A stretch of DNA of 64,000 bases, taken from Brachynemurus nebulosus (lineage: Eukaryota > Arthropoda > Insecta > Neuroptera > Myrmeleontidae). Under the pieces are notes generated by a model. That model worked only from the letters and a program-made list of their open reading frames with translations. It made no database searches and had not been told where the DNA came from. Positions 1 to 12,444 of the stretch are shown piece after piece. The translations under genes were made by a program, and so were the position numbers. The stretch's first letter is position 1; each line of letters opens with the position of its first letter. The DNA is taken from assembly GCA_035578155.1 (NCBI GenBank), contig JAPWDM010000006.1, positions 48,849,529 through 48,913,528 of the forward strand, given 5' to 3'.

Positions 1-1042
1 CTACATTCTCGCACTTGATGAACTTCGCAAGAATGTAGTGCTTGGTTAACAACCCACCAAAACTATAATAGGTATCAGTGACCTTCATAATAGTAATCTC
101 TATAAAGTAAGGAAGCCTAGAAAAAATATTTCTAGTTAATATTTATTTATGATATAAATCATGCAAGAATTTCAATACCGAAAACAGTATGTAACCATAA
201 TAATAATAATCTACCGACAAAAACAAAAAGGTAAAAACACTGAAGAATTAATAAATGTATTCTTATGAGTGATTTATATTGTAATAAATATGTATTGAAA
301 TTATATAAAAATGATTTGACCTATCACCCCGCGTACAAATGGTTCCTCTGAAAATTTTATTTTGTCTTACAAATAAAAAGACCGTTGATAATTTATTGTA
401 CTGTCAAAATTGAATAAATGAATTAAAAATGTATAAATATGAATCTACTTTATCAAATCTGTAGTATTTTGTAAGTACATAGTAGTGTATACATACTATT
501 GTTATTATTCTTCAAAACTATTGTTAAATTCTTTTTCAAATGGAAGTTCAAATTGTCTTTTAAAAGATTTTACAAATATAGCAAAAAAAATTATACTTCT
601 TCTACTAAAAAAAAACGAAAGGAATAGCTCTTATATATACAAGGGTAGATAAAAAATGTTTCATAGTTAGCAAATAATAAAAATTTTTTCTTATAACGTC
701 ATTAGGTACATAAGATTGCCATTTTTGAAATCATGTAATTACAATTCGACCCTCCGATTCTTAATAAATTTCTCGCCAGTTACGATAGGATTGCTTAGAC
801 AGTGGTACTGTAAACTGATACATCTGGAAGGGTACTGAATCTTGTGACTCCTTGCCCTTACAGTTCCAGAAGAATATCAGCATAACCCTTCTTAGAAGAT
901 GACTGCATTCCCATATTTTCCAAATTCTTTACTATACATTCACATCAGAATATAATTCTAACTTTTGATATTAGTTGACTTGAAGTGAAATCTTGATCTG
1001 GATGGCATCTGTTATAGAGAAGTTTTGGACAGCCATTCGTTC
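1..1042. other. AT-rich stretch, no gene seen
   Basis: No plausible protein, RNA gene or terminal-repeat structure was recognised here. The sequence is AT-rich with short homopolymers and frequent stops in all frames. Confidence 0.6.
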
Positions 1043-1046
1043 TTAA

Positions 1047-1940
1047 GGGGGACCACTAGTGTGACATTTTGAAAAAATTCGAAAAACTTTTTCTGCATCT
1101 TTCGATAGTCTATGGCTTTAAAAATAACATACTAAAATTTCAAGTGCTTATCTCAAATAGTTTTTGAGTTACAACCACCCGAAGAGCGGATTTTGATTTT
1201 TATTGTTAATTTTGAAGTTTTGAGAAATGTCTGAAGGTTGATAGTTCTGGAGTTTCTGGACGTGGCTGCCAGTCACATGTTGTGGAGAAGCTAGACCTTG
1301 ATACATTTAAATGACTCATCTAGTTTTGCTATGACCGTTATTGTGAGTACATCGTAAATAATTTTAGTAAAACTTCTCAATGATTAAAACTAAAAGGTAA
1401 AGTAGAGAAAAACTACATTTTTCAAATTTGCTGCAGTTATAACTCGAAGACAAATCATCTGATCGATTTCATTCTTATTTCAGCTTCTTTTATATCTGTT
1501 TCTTCATGCCATGAACCTCCAGTTTTCCGATTAAATAAAATTTTTGGCTTTTGCAAGCCAAAAATCATTAAATTTTCGCGCAAAATTTCAAACCTTTTTT
1601 TAAAAACTCCGCCATTTTGTTAAATTTCAACTTTTTTTCTTCGATTGAGGTTCATGGCACGGGCAATACCTTCTAGTTTAATAGGCTTTTTGGTTTTTTT
1701 GATTTCAGGCACTGTGAAGGTCGCTAACACTGCAGCAGTGGGGGATCTTTTTTTGGAGTCTTGGGAGATCGCGAATAACTCACTGAATTTTCAATTTTTT
1801 GGTCCAAAAATTTTATCCTTAATTTATTACATATCAGCGAATATACCCTTAAAATATTAAAACATTCCATATAGTAGTATTCTTTAAAAAAATCCCCAAA
1901 AATCACTTTTTTTTTCAGGCGGTCACACTAGTCGTCCCCC
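1047..1940. mobile_element. TTAA-flanked TIR element, copy 1
   Basis: The left end reads GGGGGACCACTAGTGTGAC and the right end is its near-perfect reverse complement (one change). Both ends are bordered by TTAA (1043-1046 and 1941-1944), which fits a 4-bp target duplication of the piggyBac type; because TTAA is palindromic, a 3-bp TTA/TAA duplication is not excluded. The ~894-bp body has no transposase I recognise, so it is a non-autonomous element. A clearly related copy with similar interior lies at 37295-38167, which fixes the boundaries independently. Confidence 0.8.
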
Positions 1941-2182
1941 TTAAGCTGTTGATACAAAAACGAGGTTTTCGGCGTATCGTTTTTCCCTTTTAAATATGTA
2001 GGTATCTCCCAATCTTGATTGTAATTCTAAACGGAATTTTGATAATTTTTGGAATACTACGTATTAAAACTTCTGAAATAAATCTAAAAAGTCAATTGTT
2101 GAATATTTTTTTTCAATTAAATGTTAATATAGGATTTTAAAACATTTGCCTGAAAATACTTTTAAAAGAAATACAAGCTTAA

Positions 2183-2616
2183 GGCCCGGCGCACATTGAG
2201 ACGCAGTTAACGCAGGCAGGGTAGCGCAGTTTCTGTGACTCGTGTTGTAGAACTGGACAGCGCGAATTGAAACGCAGAGCAGAGCAGAGCAGCACTGCGT
2301 CGCACAAGACCGATGTGGCACTCGTGAATGTGACACAGAGACTGCGCGATGCTGCGCGACATTGTAACACGTTCTCGAGTTTTAGTTGGTTTTATTTCGT
2401 CGATATGAAAACAATTGAAGAAATTGAAGAAAAATAGTGCTTTTCTGCTCTGCTCTGCTTTTAAATTCGTGCTATCTCGTTCTACAACAAGAGTCACAGA
2501 AACTGCGTTGCCCTGCCTGTGTCAACTGCGTCTCAATGTGCGCCCGACCACATGTGCTTTCCTGATCTGCCCTGCCCTGCGTTTACTGCGAGACGCAGCT
2601 CAATGTGCGCTTGGCC
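2183..2616. mobile_element. PIF/Harbinger-like MITE (TAA duplication)
   Basis: Terminal inverted repeats GGCCCGGCGCACATTGAG (left) and GGCCAAGCGCACATTGAG (right, reverse complement) are flanked on both sides by TAA (2180-2182, 2617-2619), the 3-bp duplication typical of PIF/Harbinger elements. The two halves are inverted copies of each other, with matching GCAGAGCAGAGCAG-type tracts near the middle. It is much richer in GC than its surroundings. No coding capacity is evident; reading frames inside are by-products of the inverted repeat. Confidence 0.75.
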
Positions 2617-2619
2617 TAA

Positions 2620-3435
2620 TACTCGAACTATAAAATTCATATAAGTACTTGCAGAAAAATTCAGTGCTTGTTATTTTTGACAGTAATTCATTCACTCACG
2701 ACGAGCAATGTATTGTATAAAATAGTTAATGTCCCTCGCCATATATAAAACTTGTAAATTTAAAATTAATATAATATTTCCACTTTAATATAAATCTCTT
2801 TAAAATTTCATAAGATACTATCTAAAAAGTTGCCATTACATACTTAGTTTTTATGAACACATACACAGTTTGTGAGTGCCGTTAAAAATGATTGTGATCC
2901 ACGTCAAAACCACATAAATGAAACGTCAATTATTTCAATAAATATAATTATATATCCGCTGGATCGATCCACATATAAAAACGAGACAACACCTTTGTTT
3001 TATTATAATATTTATTCTGTACAGTAATAATGATAAAAAAATAATAAAAATGAAAAGAAAAAATGGATGCAACTTTTTTTGATCACTTATTTTGTTTTTA
3101 TTTCAGAACTGGATGTGTATTTCTGTGTGCGGTTTTTGTTACACAGAAGGAGTATTTAAGTGCTTGTTTCTTTTTAAAAAAATAATTAAATGTAAAAAAA
3201 ATAACATTGTATGAAGTTATCGTAGCTTAGTTTGTTAAATACGTATAAAGCTAATATTAGATAAAAGAGTTTAAAATATTCTGCTTATTCAGTTACTAGT
3301 TGGATAATTCGCTAGAAATCCTCATCTTGAAACTCAGTGGACAAATAATTACATCATTACTAATTCTGTTTATAAGATATTCTGACACTTCCTAAAGTAA
3401 CTGACTTATTACTGAGGACTTAAGAATATGAGGGA
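2620..3435. other. AT-rich stretch, nothing recognised
   Basis: Only AT-rich, stop-dense sequence is visible; no gene, RNA or paired terminal repeats were found. Confidence 0.55.
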
Positions 3436-3439
3436 TTGA

Positions 3440-3622
3440 AAATATAAAGACATGGAATAACACACAGAATGACATCTAGACGTCAAAGTAGGAAACAGAA
3501 TGGTATAAGTATCAGACGTAAATAAAGGATCAAAATACTGAATTCAACAAAATATATAAGTGTTCATACATATGATCGCGTTCCGGTATAGGGGCTTTAC
3601 CGGACTTTTAGGGGCTTTTACG
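3440..3622 (+). repeat. Truncated copy of the 15082-15598 repeat family
   Basis: From about 3472 the sequence matches 15384 onward (shared GACGTCAAAGTAGGAAACA, then a tract ending AAAATACTG) and ends in the same terminal block (CGTTCCGGTATAGGGGCTTT). Near the right end the GGGGCTTTTA terminal block is present twice, suggesting a small duplication. The left part of the element is missing. Confidence 0.65.
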
Positions 3623-5690
3623 TAACCTATATTATTATTTTTAGTAGTAATTCAATACTGGCCCGCTTTGGGAGTTTTAAGGTTCTGACGGACAATGTTA
3701 AACTAATAGGTACGTTCATCTTTCCCATAATTAGATATTGCTGCTGTCCTTTTCTAAAATGAAACTTCCATCAAAAATTGTGCATTTAACATTTTTTTTA
3801 AAAATATTATTTTAAAGTGCCCATGGTGGCATTCATTTGTTTTTATTTAAATATCGTGATAATTCTAATTTCATATGTTAACCAAGCCCGCAATAAATAC
3901 AGATACATAAATACGTTAATTGTGAAAATATGAGTAACTTCAAAAATATAAACTTTACCGCATCGATGTAGCATCATGATCTTTCTGAGCGTCTAATACT
4001 ACATGATGCGATACTGATGCTCTCTTGAAATTTGATGCCCATTATAGATGTTTTTGAACGGGATATTGGCATCATTTAACCTCTGATTGACTATAGAAAA
4101 TATAGCATAATTAGACTATAGATAATACAGCAATACAGCCCTTGTATATATTCTATTTGAATTTCAACTTGAACTTACTTGAAATTGAAAAAATTGAAAT
4201 TATTTGAATAAAAAATATTACATATTTTAAGTGCAAGATGTATTCAGATAGTTTAGACAATTTTAATGAGAGGTAAATAAATTCATCTTTTTCAACATTT
4301 AGTTTTTCGGAATTATTCCTATAGCCATTATGGTCATAGGACCATTGGCATCATCCGTTATTCACATTACCAGACTCTAGCCACGACAGCCACCTATATT
4401 TTAAATGTAAGTAGCTGTGATATCACATTATGCGCATGACACGCATCACCAAATTTCTTGATGCATTGTTTTGACGCATCAAATGCAAAAATGAATTTTT
4501 GATTTTTCGTTGTGATGCGTCTGATGCGTTTTTGAACTTTTGACTCTGCCTCATGCAAGCAGTGATGCATTTTTGAATTTAGTCTATTTTACAAGGATAA
4601 AAGTATATACCTAATTTATTTGTTTCCATTTAGCACTCTCACCATAGTCATGATTTTCTCTAACGAAAAGTATCTGTAAATACTTATTGAACGAAGTAGG
4701 CGATGGTGCTTAATGCTTAATTAAACTGGTAATTGGATTGGTAACCAGAGGGCTCGCACCTCATGATCGGGTTTAAGTTGTGTTTTATGAACCTAGATGA
4801 AAATTCATGGTTAGTATTCGTTAAAAATTGCTGTTACCTTCAAATCTAGTTGTTGATATACCTATATAATATATCTAAAAAACGAAAGAAAATACAGATT
4901 TATTTGTAAAATATTAATTTGATAATATACACCTGTCTTTATATCTACGATGAAATCTTTTAAAGTATGGAGATAAGTGAAATATAAATAACAAAAATAA
5001 AAAGAACACACTTACTGTTTGGTTTTTGTAACAGCACCCAACACCAACTTATAAGTATAATCATAGGTAATACATTCATAACACAATACATTTTGATTTT
5101 AAATAAATAGGTACAGTAAACCTTGCGAATTTGACTACATTTAAAATCAATTTGTAAAACCAAAAAGTATTTCGCATAGGTTCTAGTTAGTTGCCGGTTT
5201 ACCAGAAAATTATAGGTAATTTTCTATAGCTTTAATCGGTTATTTGATGAACGAAAACTAACAGAAAGAGGAAAATGTTGAAGAGAAAAGCACAAAATCA
5301 AATTACTCATTACTGTGTATACCTTATCCAACAATATTTGGGATGACTTTTCAAGAGGGTGTTATTAGTGACCATAAACTTTCAAGATTTAAATTATTTT
5401 ATTGCTTACAGCAAATGTTCACTCCAAATGTATTTAAATTTGTTACCTGTTTTACAAGCGAAGGTTTCTTTTTGCATTTATATAGATAAGTAGGTAACAT
5501 GCTGTAACAATAGGTAACAATACTGCTGATTATCGCCGTACTTGAAAAGTCATCTCATTTAAATATTTTCAAACTCTGCCCGTAATAAATGCAGCTCTAC
5601 AATATAAAGATAAATGCAACATAATGCAATGGTCAATTTTAGAATCACAAATATAATGTAACCTCGTCAAAGAAATTCGGCGGTCTGTCA
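3623..5690. other. No gene seen; GATGC-rich patches
   Basis: No protein or RNA gene recognised. Two patches (about 3960-4080 and 4420-4580) are dense in GATGC/GCATC words and share the string TTTTTGAAC next to GATG, so they may be remains of one degenerate repeat, but no clear ends could be set. Confidence 0.4.
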
Positions 5691-5703
5691 AGTATCTTTC
5701 TAT

Positions 5704-5821
5704 AGTTTGTTTATGTTTGGAATATACTCACCATATTTCCTTCTCTATTTTGCACATTTTTCGGTTCTGCAAAATAGAGAAGGAATTATGGGGAGCATAT
5801 TCCAAACATAATAAACAAACT
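5704..5821. repeat. Fold-back hairpin repeat
   Basis: Two arms of roughly 50 bp are inverted copies: TTTGGAATAT and CCTTCTCTATTTTGCA on the left reappear reverse-complemented on the right, around a short loop. The DNA or its transcript could form one long hairpin. No flanking duplication was clear. Confidence 0.7.
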
Positions 5822-5892
5822 GTACCATGACATATGTGTATATTAGTAAATATTTTTAGAGAACTTACTTTATTTTGCATAATGTATCCTTA

Positions 5893-6506
5893 TGGTACCA
5901 TCACAGTGTGATCGGCCGAAGTCAATTTTCGCGATTTTTTTTCGGATGGATAGAATGGGGGAATGCGGATGAATTTTTTTTTTTTACGATTAAAGGGTCT
6001 TTAAAAAAGGGCGGATATTGGTGCCCACGATTGCCACCGCAGTTTTCATTTGGGAAAAATCTAATAGATTATTAATCTGCAGGCAAGCCACTATGTACCT
6101 ATAGGAGCTTTTTTTGAAATTTGAAAAAATGGTGGCGGTTTGCATAAAAAGTACAAAATTTTTTATAGTTTTCTGTGTGAAAAACTACGAAGATTTCAAA
6201 AAAAGCTCTCATAGGTACATAGCGGCTTACCTATAGATTGATAATCTATTTGCTTCTTTTTTTTTCAAATGAAAACTGCGGCCGAAATCATGGGCACCAA
6301 TATTCATCCCTTTTTAAAGACACCTTTATCAAAAAATGATAATAATTATAAAAAAATTAAATAAAAATGAATAAAAAATATTTTTGTATTGTTAAATAGT
6401 GGTATTAATCGTAAAAAATAAATTCATCTCCATTCTCTCATCCTATCCATCCGAAAAAAATCGCGAAAATTGACTATTTTTCGGCCGATCACACTGTGAT
6501 GATACC
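5893..6506. mobile_element. Non-autonomous TIR element (TTA flanks)
   Basis: Long terminal inverted repeats are present: the left side carries ATCACAGTGTGATCGGCCGA and the right side the reverse complement, continuing into a shared CGCGATTTTTTTTCGGATGG tract. TTA adjoins both ends (5890-5892, 6507-6509), allowing one extra T on the left. Internal blocks near 6030-6110 and 6200-6300 are also inverted copies. No transposase is recognised; a PIF/Harbinger assignment is tentative. Confidence 0.65.
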
Positions 6507-7104
6507 TTAAACATTTTTATAGAATATTTTATTTTTTTGTGATATTTGTTGTTATATTTTGAGTACTTTAAAAAATTATCAGTAAATTATCAGCATGCCA
6601 GTTCTAATAAAAAAATTTATCTACTCATCCCTAAACGAAAAATTTGGTAAATGTAAAATTCCTATGTGATATGTACTCAAACTGATGAGATTACCTGTAC
6701 AAACAATTACACATCATTATTAAAAGGTGTATGTAATAATAAACAAAATCAAGAATGTAACACGCACAACAATTTTAACTTCATTTTCGTATAACGTGGT
6801 GTACAAGAATTTTTATTTTTATTCATTTTTATTTTTCCCTTAATTATAAACCTCTTATCATAGTGTTATTATATACATCTTCCAAAATCATGGTGATAAA
6901 ACTGTTTAGGCCTTCGTCAGTTTCATAAAGTAAGAAATTTTTACACTTTATATATTCTGAGAGCTGAGTAAGAGAGCGAACGCGTTTTATTGGTTTCCAA
7001 ACAATGCATAATGCCGAAATAACATTTTTTCTAGAGAATTATAATGTTAAAACGTTACATTTAACAATCAAAAGAAATCATTTAAATTTGAGCGAATTTC
7101 TTAA
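6507..7104. other. AT-rich stretch, no gene
   Basis: Nothing gene-like was found. On the minus strand near 6895-6925 there is a CTGACGAAGGCC string resembling the start of Penelope-type 3' tails, but the rest of the ribozyme core is not intact, so it is not annotated. Confidence 0.4.
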
Positions 7105-8136
7105 AGAGCCTTTTAGACGATCATATCAGTTCTCAGTTGAATTTCAGTTTCAGTCAAACTGTCAGTTTTTCCTACGTGTAGAAAGTAAAATCTATAAGGA
7201 GAACTGAAACGGAGACTGAGAACTGACAGGATGGATAGACCTATTTGTTTCATTTCAGTTCTTAAAATTCCTATGTGTAAACAAGCGCGTCATGCCTCAA
7301 TCCGTTCGCTCACGTCAGTTTTCTTGAAAATTTGACAAAGTGCACATGTTATATAGGCAACTGTCGATTTTGTTGTCGAATTTATTAAAATTTATAAAAC
7401 CTTACCGTATTCATGGAATAAGACATATGTACGTTACCACAATGTAAATATTAGGGAAGCTGCCTACACTCTTCTATTAAAGAAATATAAAGAATACGTT
7501 GGTAAAACGCTATGGTAATATCTAAAATAAGTAGCCGACGCTCAACTTACAGCCAAAAAGATAAGAAAGTTAAGGACAGTGAAAGTAGTGGAGCAGGAAC
7601 TGGGGAAGTATATAAACCAGCACTATGGTATTATGATTTCCTTTAATTCGTCAGCGACCAACAGCCAACTGTAACAAGTGTTAATACAATGGACCGCGAG
7701 GATGAAAATCAGGAAGGAATTGGAGATACGTCTCCTTATTCATTCGTAAATAATTCAACCAATCACATGGTTCTAAGCGAAGTTCCTTCATTAAATTAAT
7801 ATGCCACAATGAATTTCTTTTAAGAAGCCAAGCCTTACTCCACTAACTTCTTTTCTTCCGCCCTTTCTTCAGCACCAAAGCTAACGCTATTGCAGTGAAA
7901 TAGTCTTCATCCATGAGATATTATATTAGAACTTTTAAACTAGCATAAGAATATAAGTTGAAGACTTTTAAAGCGAAACACTTTGTTTAGGGCAACTCAG
8001 ATTATACAAAGAATTGAAACGAGTGAGAACAGTGAGAACTGAACGGACCGTGTAAAAACAAACCTTCTTCTGAACTGAAATGAAACGAGAACGAAAACTG
8101 AAACTGAACTGAGAACTGATATGACCGTCTAAAAGG
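7105..8136 (+). mobile_element. PIF/Harbinger-type element with MADF remnant
   Basis: Terminal inverted repeats of more than 30 bp begin AGAGCCTTTTAGACG (left) and AGGGCCTTTTAGACG (right, reverse complement) and continue through CATATCAGTTCTCAGTT. TAA flanks both ends (7102-7104, 8137-8139), the expected PIF/Harbinger duplication. Many GAACTGA/TCAGTTC words lie near each end and may be subterminal binding sites. The interior holds a broken MADF gene, which supports the class; no DDE transposase is present, so this is a deletion derivative of a larger element. Confidence 0.8.
7363..7799 (+). pseudogene. MADF-domain DNA-binding protein remnant of a Harbinger-type element
   Basis: PIF/Harbinger elements commonly carry, besides the DDE nuclease, a Myb/SANT- or MADF-like DNA-binding protein that assists transposition. 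In frame from 7363 one reads VDFVVEFIKIYKTLPYSWNK and then REAAYTLLLKKYKEYVGKTLW, the first two helices of a MADF domain. A stop follows (TGG TAA), and another frame resumes with a SGAGTGEVYKPALWYYDFL segment, the third-helix signature of the family, then a stop (TAA) and an acidic tail ending at 7799. The gene is thus broken by a frameshift, probably a small deletion in the middle, and at least two stops. It has no visible start codon region and cannot make a full protein. Confidence 0.75.
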
Positions 8137-10722
8137 CCCTTAAACAAGTAAAATTATTCAAAATCGTGAAATGTTTAGTACTTTGTTACATTACGAAACG
8201 ACTAACAAGCAGGACAACTAGTATCTAGGGTAACTATTGTGCCTAGAGAAAGAGTGAACTATATTATTTATTTATATATTTGATACTGAATGTTTGGTAT
8301 ATTTTTCTTTGGTTTCAGAAGATAAGATTTAGAGAGGATTGTCATACTTTTTACGTAAACAATACGTCCTCAGACTCTTTCCATTAAACACTGGAAACGA
8401 AACTAAAAATGTAATGTTCATCAGGGAGTAACGTGCCGACTATTGAACTTGTAAATACCTTTACAATACAATAACATTGTGTTTATTATATATTTTTGAA
8501 ATAACCGAGTGTGTATAAAAATAAAGAATGGACATGCATTTTCAATTACAAAATTAATTATCAAACTATTAAAAAGAAAAAAAATTTAATTAACAATAAA
8601 ATAAATTACATTTTAATACTCTAATAAAATTATAATAGGTAATAATGTATACTATTTAAAAAGTTTGTGTTATAAAATTTTCGATTTATTATTCTATTTA
8701 AATACCTTGACATTTTTCTACTAGTTTTACGGCATTCTTATTTGTATTAATGTTAAAAAAAATGTAGAAAAGAAGACTGAAGCTTTACTTCTACCGGATA
8801 TTTAGTAATAAAAAGTGTATACAAAATGTTCATTTACAAATTATTTGATTTTAATTGTTAATAATGTATTGTAACTTGAATTAAAGTGATAAAATATTGA
8901 GGAATTATTATCAAACAATTTTGTACAGTTAAAATTAATGTTACTAAAAGCTTGGCTTGTTTGTGAAATCAGTTATAATCTTATTTGACTGGTTTTAGTT
9001 CTAATGATGTAAGATTCTCTAGATCTTTCGAAAAGATAGAGAAATAGCTGTCGAAATGGTAGAAATAGAAATCGTAACGTACGGTAATAAAGGGTAAGGG
9101 ATAGTTCAAGAAGAAAATTTTTAAAATAGAAAATTTATAAATAGTACCTTATCACTCCAGACGAACATTTTTTTGACAAACTTTGGAAAACCGAAACTTC
9201 AAAGAACTGTTCCTACGAGCTATCCAGCGTGAATTTAAGTCCCTGTGTTTGTACAAAATCACAAAATTCCGTTTATTTTTGGAAGAAATAATTATATATT
9301 TATATAACATTGAGGAAAACCACAGAACAAATAGAACGAATATAACTATCTCATTTCTGCAATCACTTATGTGCAAGTATGTGCATCTTAGGCTGCTTAG
9401 TGTCAGTTGCTTAGTACCCGTCGCTCAGTGTAAGTCAGTCAAACAAAAATAAATTTGATTGTTGAACCGGCACAAGTAGCGTTGTGGTATCACACACATC
9501 ACACACATGTATGCGAACCAAGGTCACCTGACGGCTACCACCACTCACACTAACAGAGTTTACCGCACAAATACAAAGTAAACACCGTGCACGTATACAA
9601 CATATTTTCTATCTCAAGTGGTTACACTGGTTCCAGTAGTATAGAGATATGTATTTTATCTCTAGTGCTCTATGAGGAAAACTCATTAATCAGCAAGTTG
9701 AATACAAAAGCGTAAATATAAATTCAATTAAAGCAAGTTAAATTGAACAAAAATGATACCTTTAAAAAAAAAAACTAATGATAAAAATATTTTTATATTA
9801 AAATTGTATTTTAAAATGTGTATCTCCAAATATTTAATTAAACAAATCCGAAAAATGAAATAAAAAAAAAGATATATGTATAGATACATACAGAAACATT
9901 TCAACTTTAATAATTTATTAGGTTTATTTATCTTGTCGCATTGGTAGTAATATGACCCGTTGAAATAACTGAAATAAGAAATTGACAAATTTTTGTTTTG
10001 TCACATTTAGTTTTTTCTTATTCTGTTTAAAAATTTACGAGGCATGTACTCACTCACGGCTAGTATGTATGTATGTACGTAGATTGCGTTTGTTGTATCA
10101 AATTTGATTATTTGTATTTGTCATATTTTACATGCGATATAGAGCTATACAAATGGTAACATTAAGAAAAATTAGTCAGTGAAATAAATAAATTGTTTTA
10201 ATATTTTTTTCTTTTTAGTGTAAGTAATTTAAATTTTTATACGTTAATGTAACTGAATACAGTATTCTAATTGAAACGATAGTAATTATTTTAAATTATA
10301 GGATTAATTTATTAAAATATTAACAGTTATGGTGGAATACTTAATTTGTCAATTTCCACTTAAAACTGAAACATGCTTCTACAGGCTAGCTTACGGTTGA
10401 TTTAAGAATTTCCAGCTCGTAGAAGCTTGTTGTTACTTTTATAGCTTAGGTTAGGGTACCTAACTATAGTTAACTTAAGGTTCTCTGTGAAATTTTTCTT
10501 CATTTGTTAATGCCGTGAGAGGTCAAATTAAATTTTTTTGATTTGACCTGTATACTCCTATATAAATAGTATAATATAAAAAAAATTATTTTTAAGAAAG
10601 TTTATTAAAAATACACAAAATTTTTTTTAATTAGTTGAAAACTTCCCGCTAAAACACACATATTTTTAGTATTATGTTACCTCTCAGTATTTACAAAAAA
10701 TAGACAAGAAATTCTTAATATT
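8137..10722. other. Long AT-rich stretch without genes
   Basis: No gene, RNA or element with defined ends was recognised. A CACACA-rich patch lies around 9490-9520 and a short GTAT repeat around 10060-10080. Reading frames of up to about 90 codons occur (for example 9183-9452) but have no domain signature and look like chance. Confidence 0.5.
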
Positions 10723-10724
10723 TA

Positions 10725-11217
10725 GCAGAACCTCTGTTAACCGGACAACAGTGTCACGCAAAAATTTGTCCGGCTAACAGAGATGTCCGTTTAACAGCGG
10801 CAGAATAAATAATAGCATTAAATAATGTAGTATATTGATAACTAATTTTTAATTCTTTTTTTTTTAATTTTTTCATGAACGAATTTAGGTACTTATACAA
10901 AAATATAACGTTTACAAATGCATCGTCACATTAGAATCATTGTTAACAAGTTAAAACATGAACAATTATACCTAACCCATATATAAGTATACATATGCAC
11001 TAAACGTACTCGTGTCCGGTTAATGGAGGTAATAATGTACTAAATAATATATTGTCACCGTTAAAAAATATTGTGTCTGCGTCCGGTTAACAGAAGGTCC
11101 GCTTATGAGAGTGCTGCATTTATTAGTTTTAATATAGCATGCCACCACCATAGAAAATTTGTCCAGCTATAAGAGGGGTTCGATTAAGAGAGACGTCTGT
11201 AATTAGAGGGTCTATTG
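10725..11217. mobile_element. pogo/Tigger-like MITE (TA duplication)
   Basis: The ends carry imperfect inverted repeats (left GCAGAACCTCTGTTAACC, right reverse complement CAATAGACCCTCTAATTAC) flanked by TA on both sides, as for pogo and other Tc1/mariner relatives. Variants of the terminal word (GTCCGGTTAACAGA, TCCGGCTAACAGAG, GTCCGTTTAACAG) recur several times inside, mostly near the ends, suggesting repeated transposase-binding blocks. No transposase sequence is present. Confidence 0.65.
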
Positions 11218-11219
11218 TA

Positions 11220-11690
11220 ATATCGTAAAAGATCCGTAATAAGTATTCACAATTCTTGAATTGTAAAGTTTTGTGATAAATATTATTACTTCCAAATCAA
11301 GGCGAATACGACAAAATTTCAGTCTTATACGTAAGGTTAAATTAATTACTAATGTATTTTTTTATCCACAACGATTCTGTAATAATATACGGAACAATAT
11401 TGTTGACCCAAAACATAGTTTAATGGTATCATCATAAATTACAATCTTTAAAATTAATAAAATTATAGTCTTCTTATTATATTAATAAATGCATAAAATT
11501 ATCATACCTACAACATATTACGAATTTATATAGAATGTAGAAGCAACCTAACAAGAACTGGTGCAATAAAATGTATTAATCGCTAATTAATTAAATTTTA
11601 TTTATAAATATTTATTATAATGATAGTAATGATAGGTTTTCTACCAATTAGCAACTTTATATTGTACATACATAAATCCGGTAATCTTTT
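11220..11690. other. AT-rich stretch, nothing recognised
   Basis: Only AT-rich low-information sequence is visible; no gene or defined repeat. Confidence 0.5.
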
Positions 11691-11819
11691 CTTAATCCGT
11701 TCCCGCCAGCTCTCAATTTTTGATAACATTCCCGTTCACTTCCAGTCCCGTTCCGCTTTATTCATATTATGCACGTTAAATGAAAGTTCTGGTAAAAAAA
11801 TTTTCACTTCCACCTGTTT

Positions 11820-11910
11820 CCACTGTTTTAAGAAAATTATACCCGTTCGCAACGGGTCACATCGGGACTCGAGGGGATCTTTAAAGCTCTCGACCCGATT
11901 CCCATCTCTA
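11820..11910. mobile_element. Possible right end of a hAT-type element
   Basis: The sequence ends CGACCCGATTCCCATCTCTA, i.e. TAGAGATGGGAATCGGGTCG when read inward, which resembles hAT-type termini and the TAGGGATGAGCATCG end of the element at 31638. The GC-richer tract with CCCGTTCGCAACGGG upstream probably belongs to it. No matching left end or 8-bp duplication was found, so it is called only as a fragment. Confidence 0.35.
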
Positions 11911-12061
11911 AGAACAAAGACGATGAAATTTGGGATTATAACTTCGATGAACTTTAAAACTTATTATTTATTATTTAGGGGATTTAGGAGCTAGGTCATC
12001 GGATAAGAAAAAAAATAAAGAATATATAAGTTATATATTAAAAGGTTATATTTTAATTTTT

Positions 12062-12102
12062 GCGCTATCATGGCTTCGTGCAAGCAGAACTTCTTCAGGC
12101 GC
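12062..12102 (-). ncRNA. Hammerhead-ribozyme-like motif in Penelope-like tail
   Basis: On the minus strand GCGC is followed by CTGAAGA (fits the core CUGANGA), a short imperfect stem II (GTTC/GCAC), CGAA, a short loop, then ATA and GCGC. The two GCGC tracts can form a perfect 4-bp stem I, with the predicted cleavage just before the second. The usual GAAA is GAAG here, and one extra base lies between core and stem II, so the motif is probably decayed. Hammerhead motifs are known from Penelope-like retroelements; activity here is unproven. Confidence 0.45.
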
Positions 12103-12444
12103 TCTGTATTAAATTAAAAAGTAAACAAATACATGTCAAAGTTATTAAAAGCATTGTACAAATACAGGCTGGAGTAATAAAAAATAAAAATATTTGAAAA
12201 AATAAATTAAGTACTTAAGTATATTGTCAAAACTAACTAAACTAACCTAACTAAAACCAACCTCACCACTGTACAAGTAAATTTTAAAATAAGTGATGAA
12301 AAAATATGAAAATATAAAAAAAATTTTTACGTTGTTACATTGTTATAACGAATATAAAAGTATAAAAATATAAAAAAATATAAAAAAGTTAATCAGTCGT
12401 AACAAGGTTATAAGCACAAAAAGAATATTTAAGTAACATGAAGG

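Noticed and set aside
1640..1906. Open frame shared by the two TTAA-flanked copies (minus strand, PEIKKTKKPIKL-type peptide)
   Set aside because: Comparing 1640-1800 with 37880-38040 by eye, nearly all differences change the amino acid in this frame, and copy 1 has a frameshift in an A-run. That is not the pattern of a selected protein.
2124..2633. Overlapping frames on both strands with Cys/Ser-rich peptides
   Set aside because: They lie in the inverted repeat of the MITE at 2183-2616 and mirror each other; no codon bias or domain.
6895..6930. Minus-strand CTGACGAAGGCC as another Penelope hammerhead tail
   Set aside because: No GAAA box or stem II follows at a workable distance and no PLE coding is nearby.
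9485..9560. tRNA-derived SINE head (GGTTCGCATAC resembles a B box on the minus strand)
   Set aside because: The possible A box is too close and too divergent, and no SINE body or flanking duplication was seen.
11620..11994. 124-codon open frame as a host gene
   Set aside because: No domain, no splice or start context, and its second half overlaps a hAT-like terminus.
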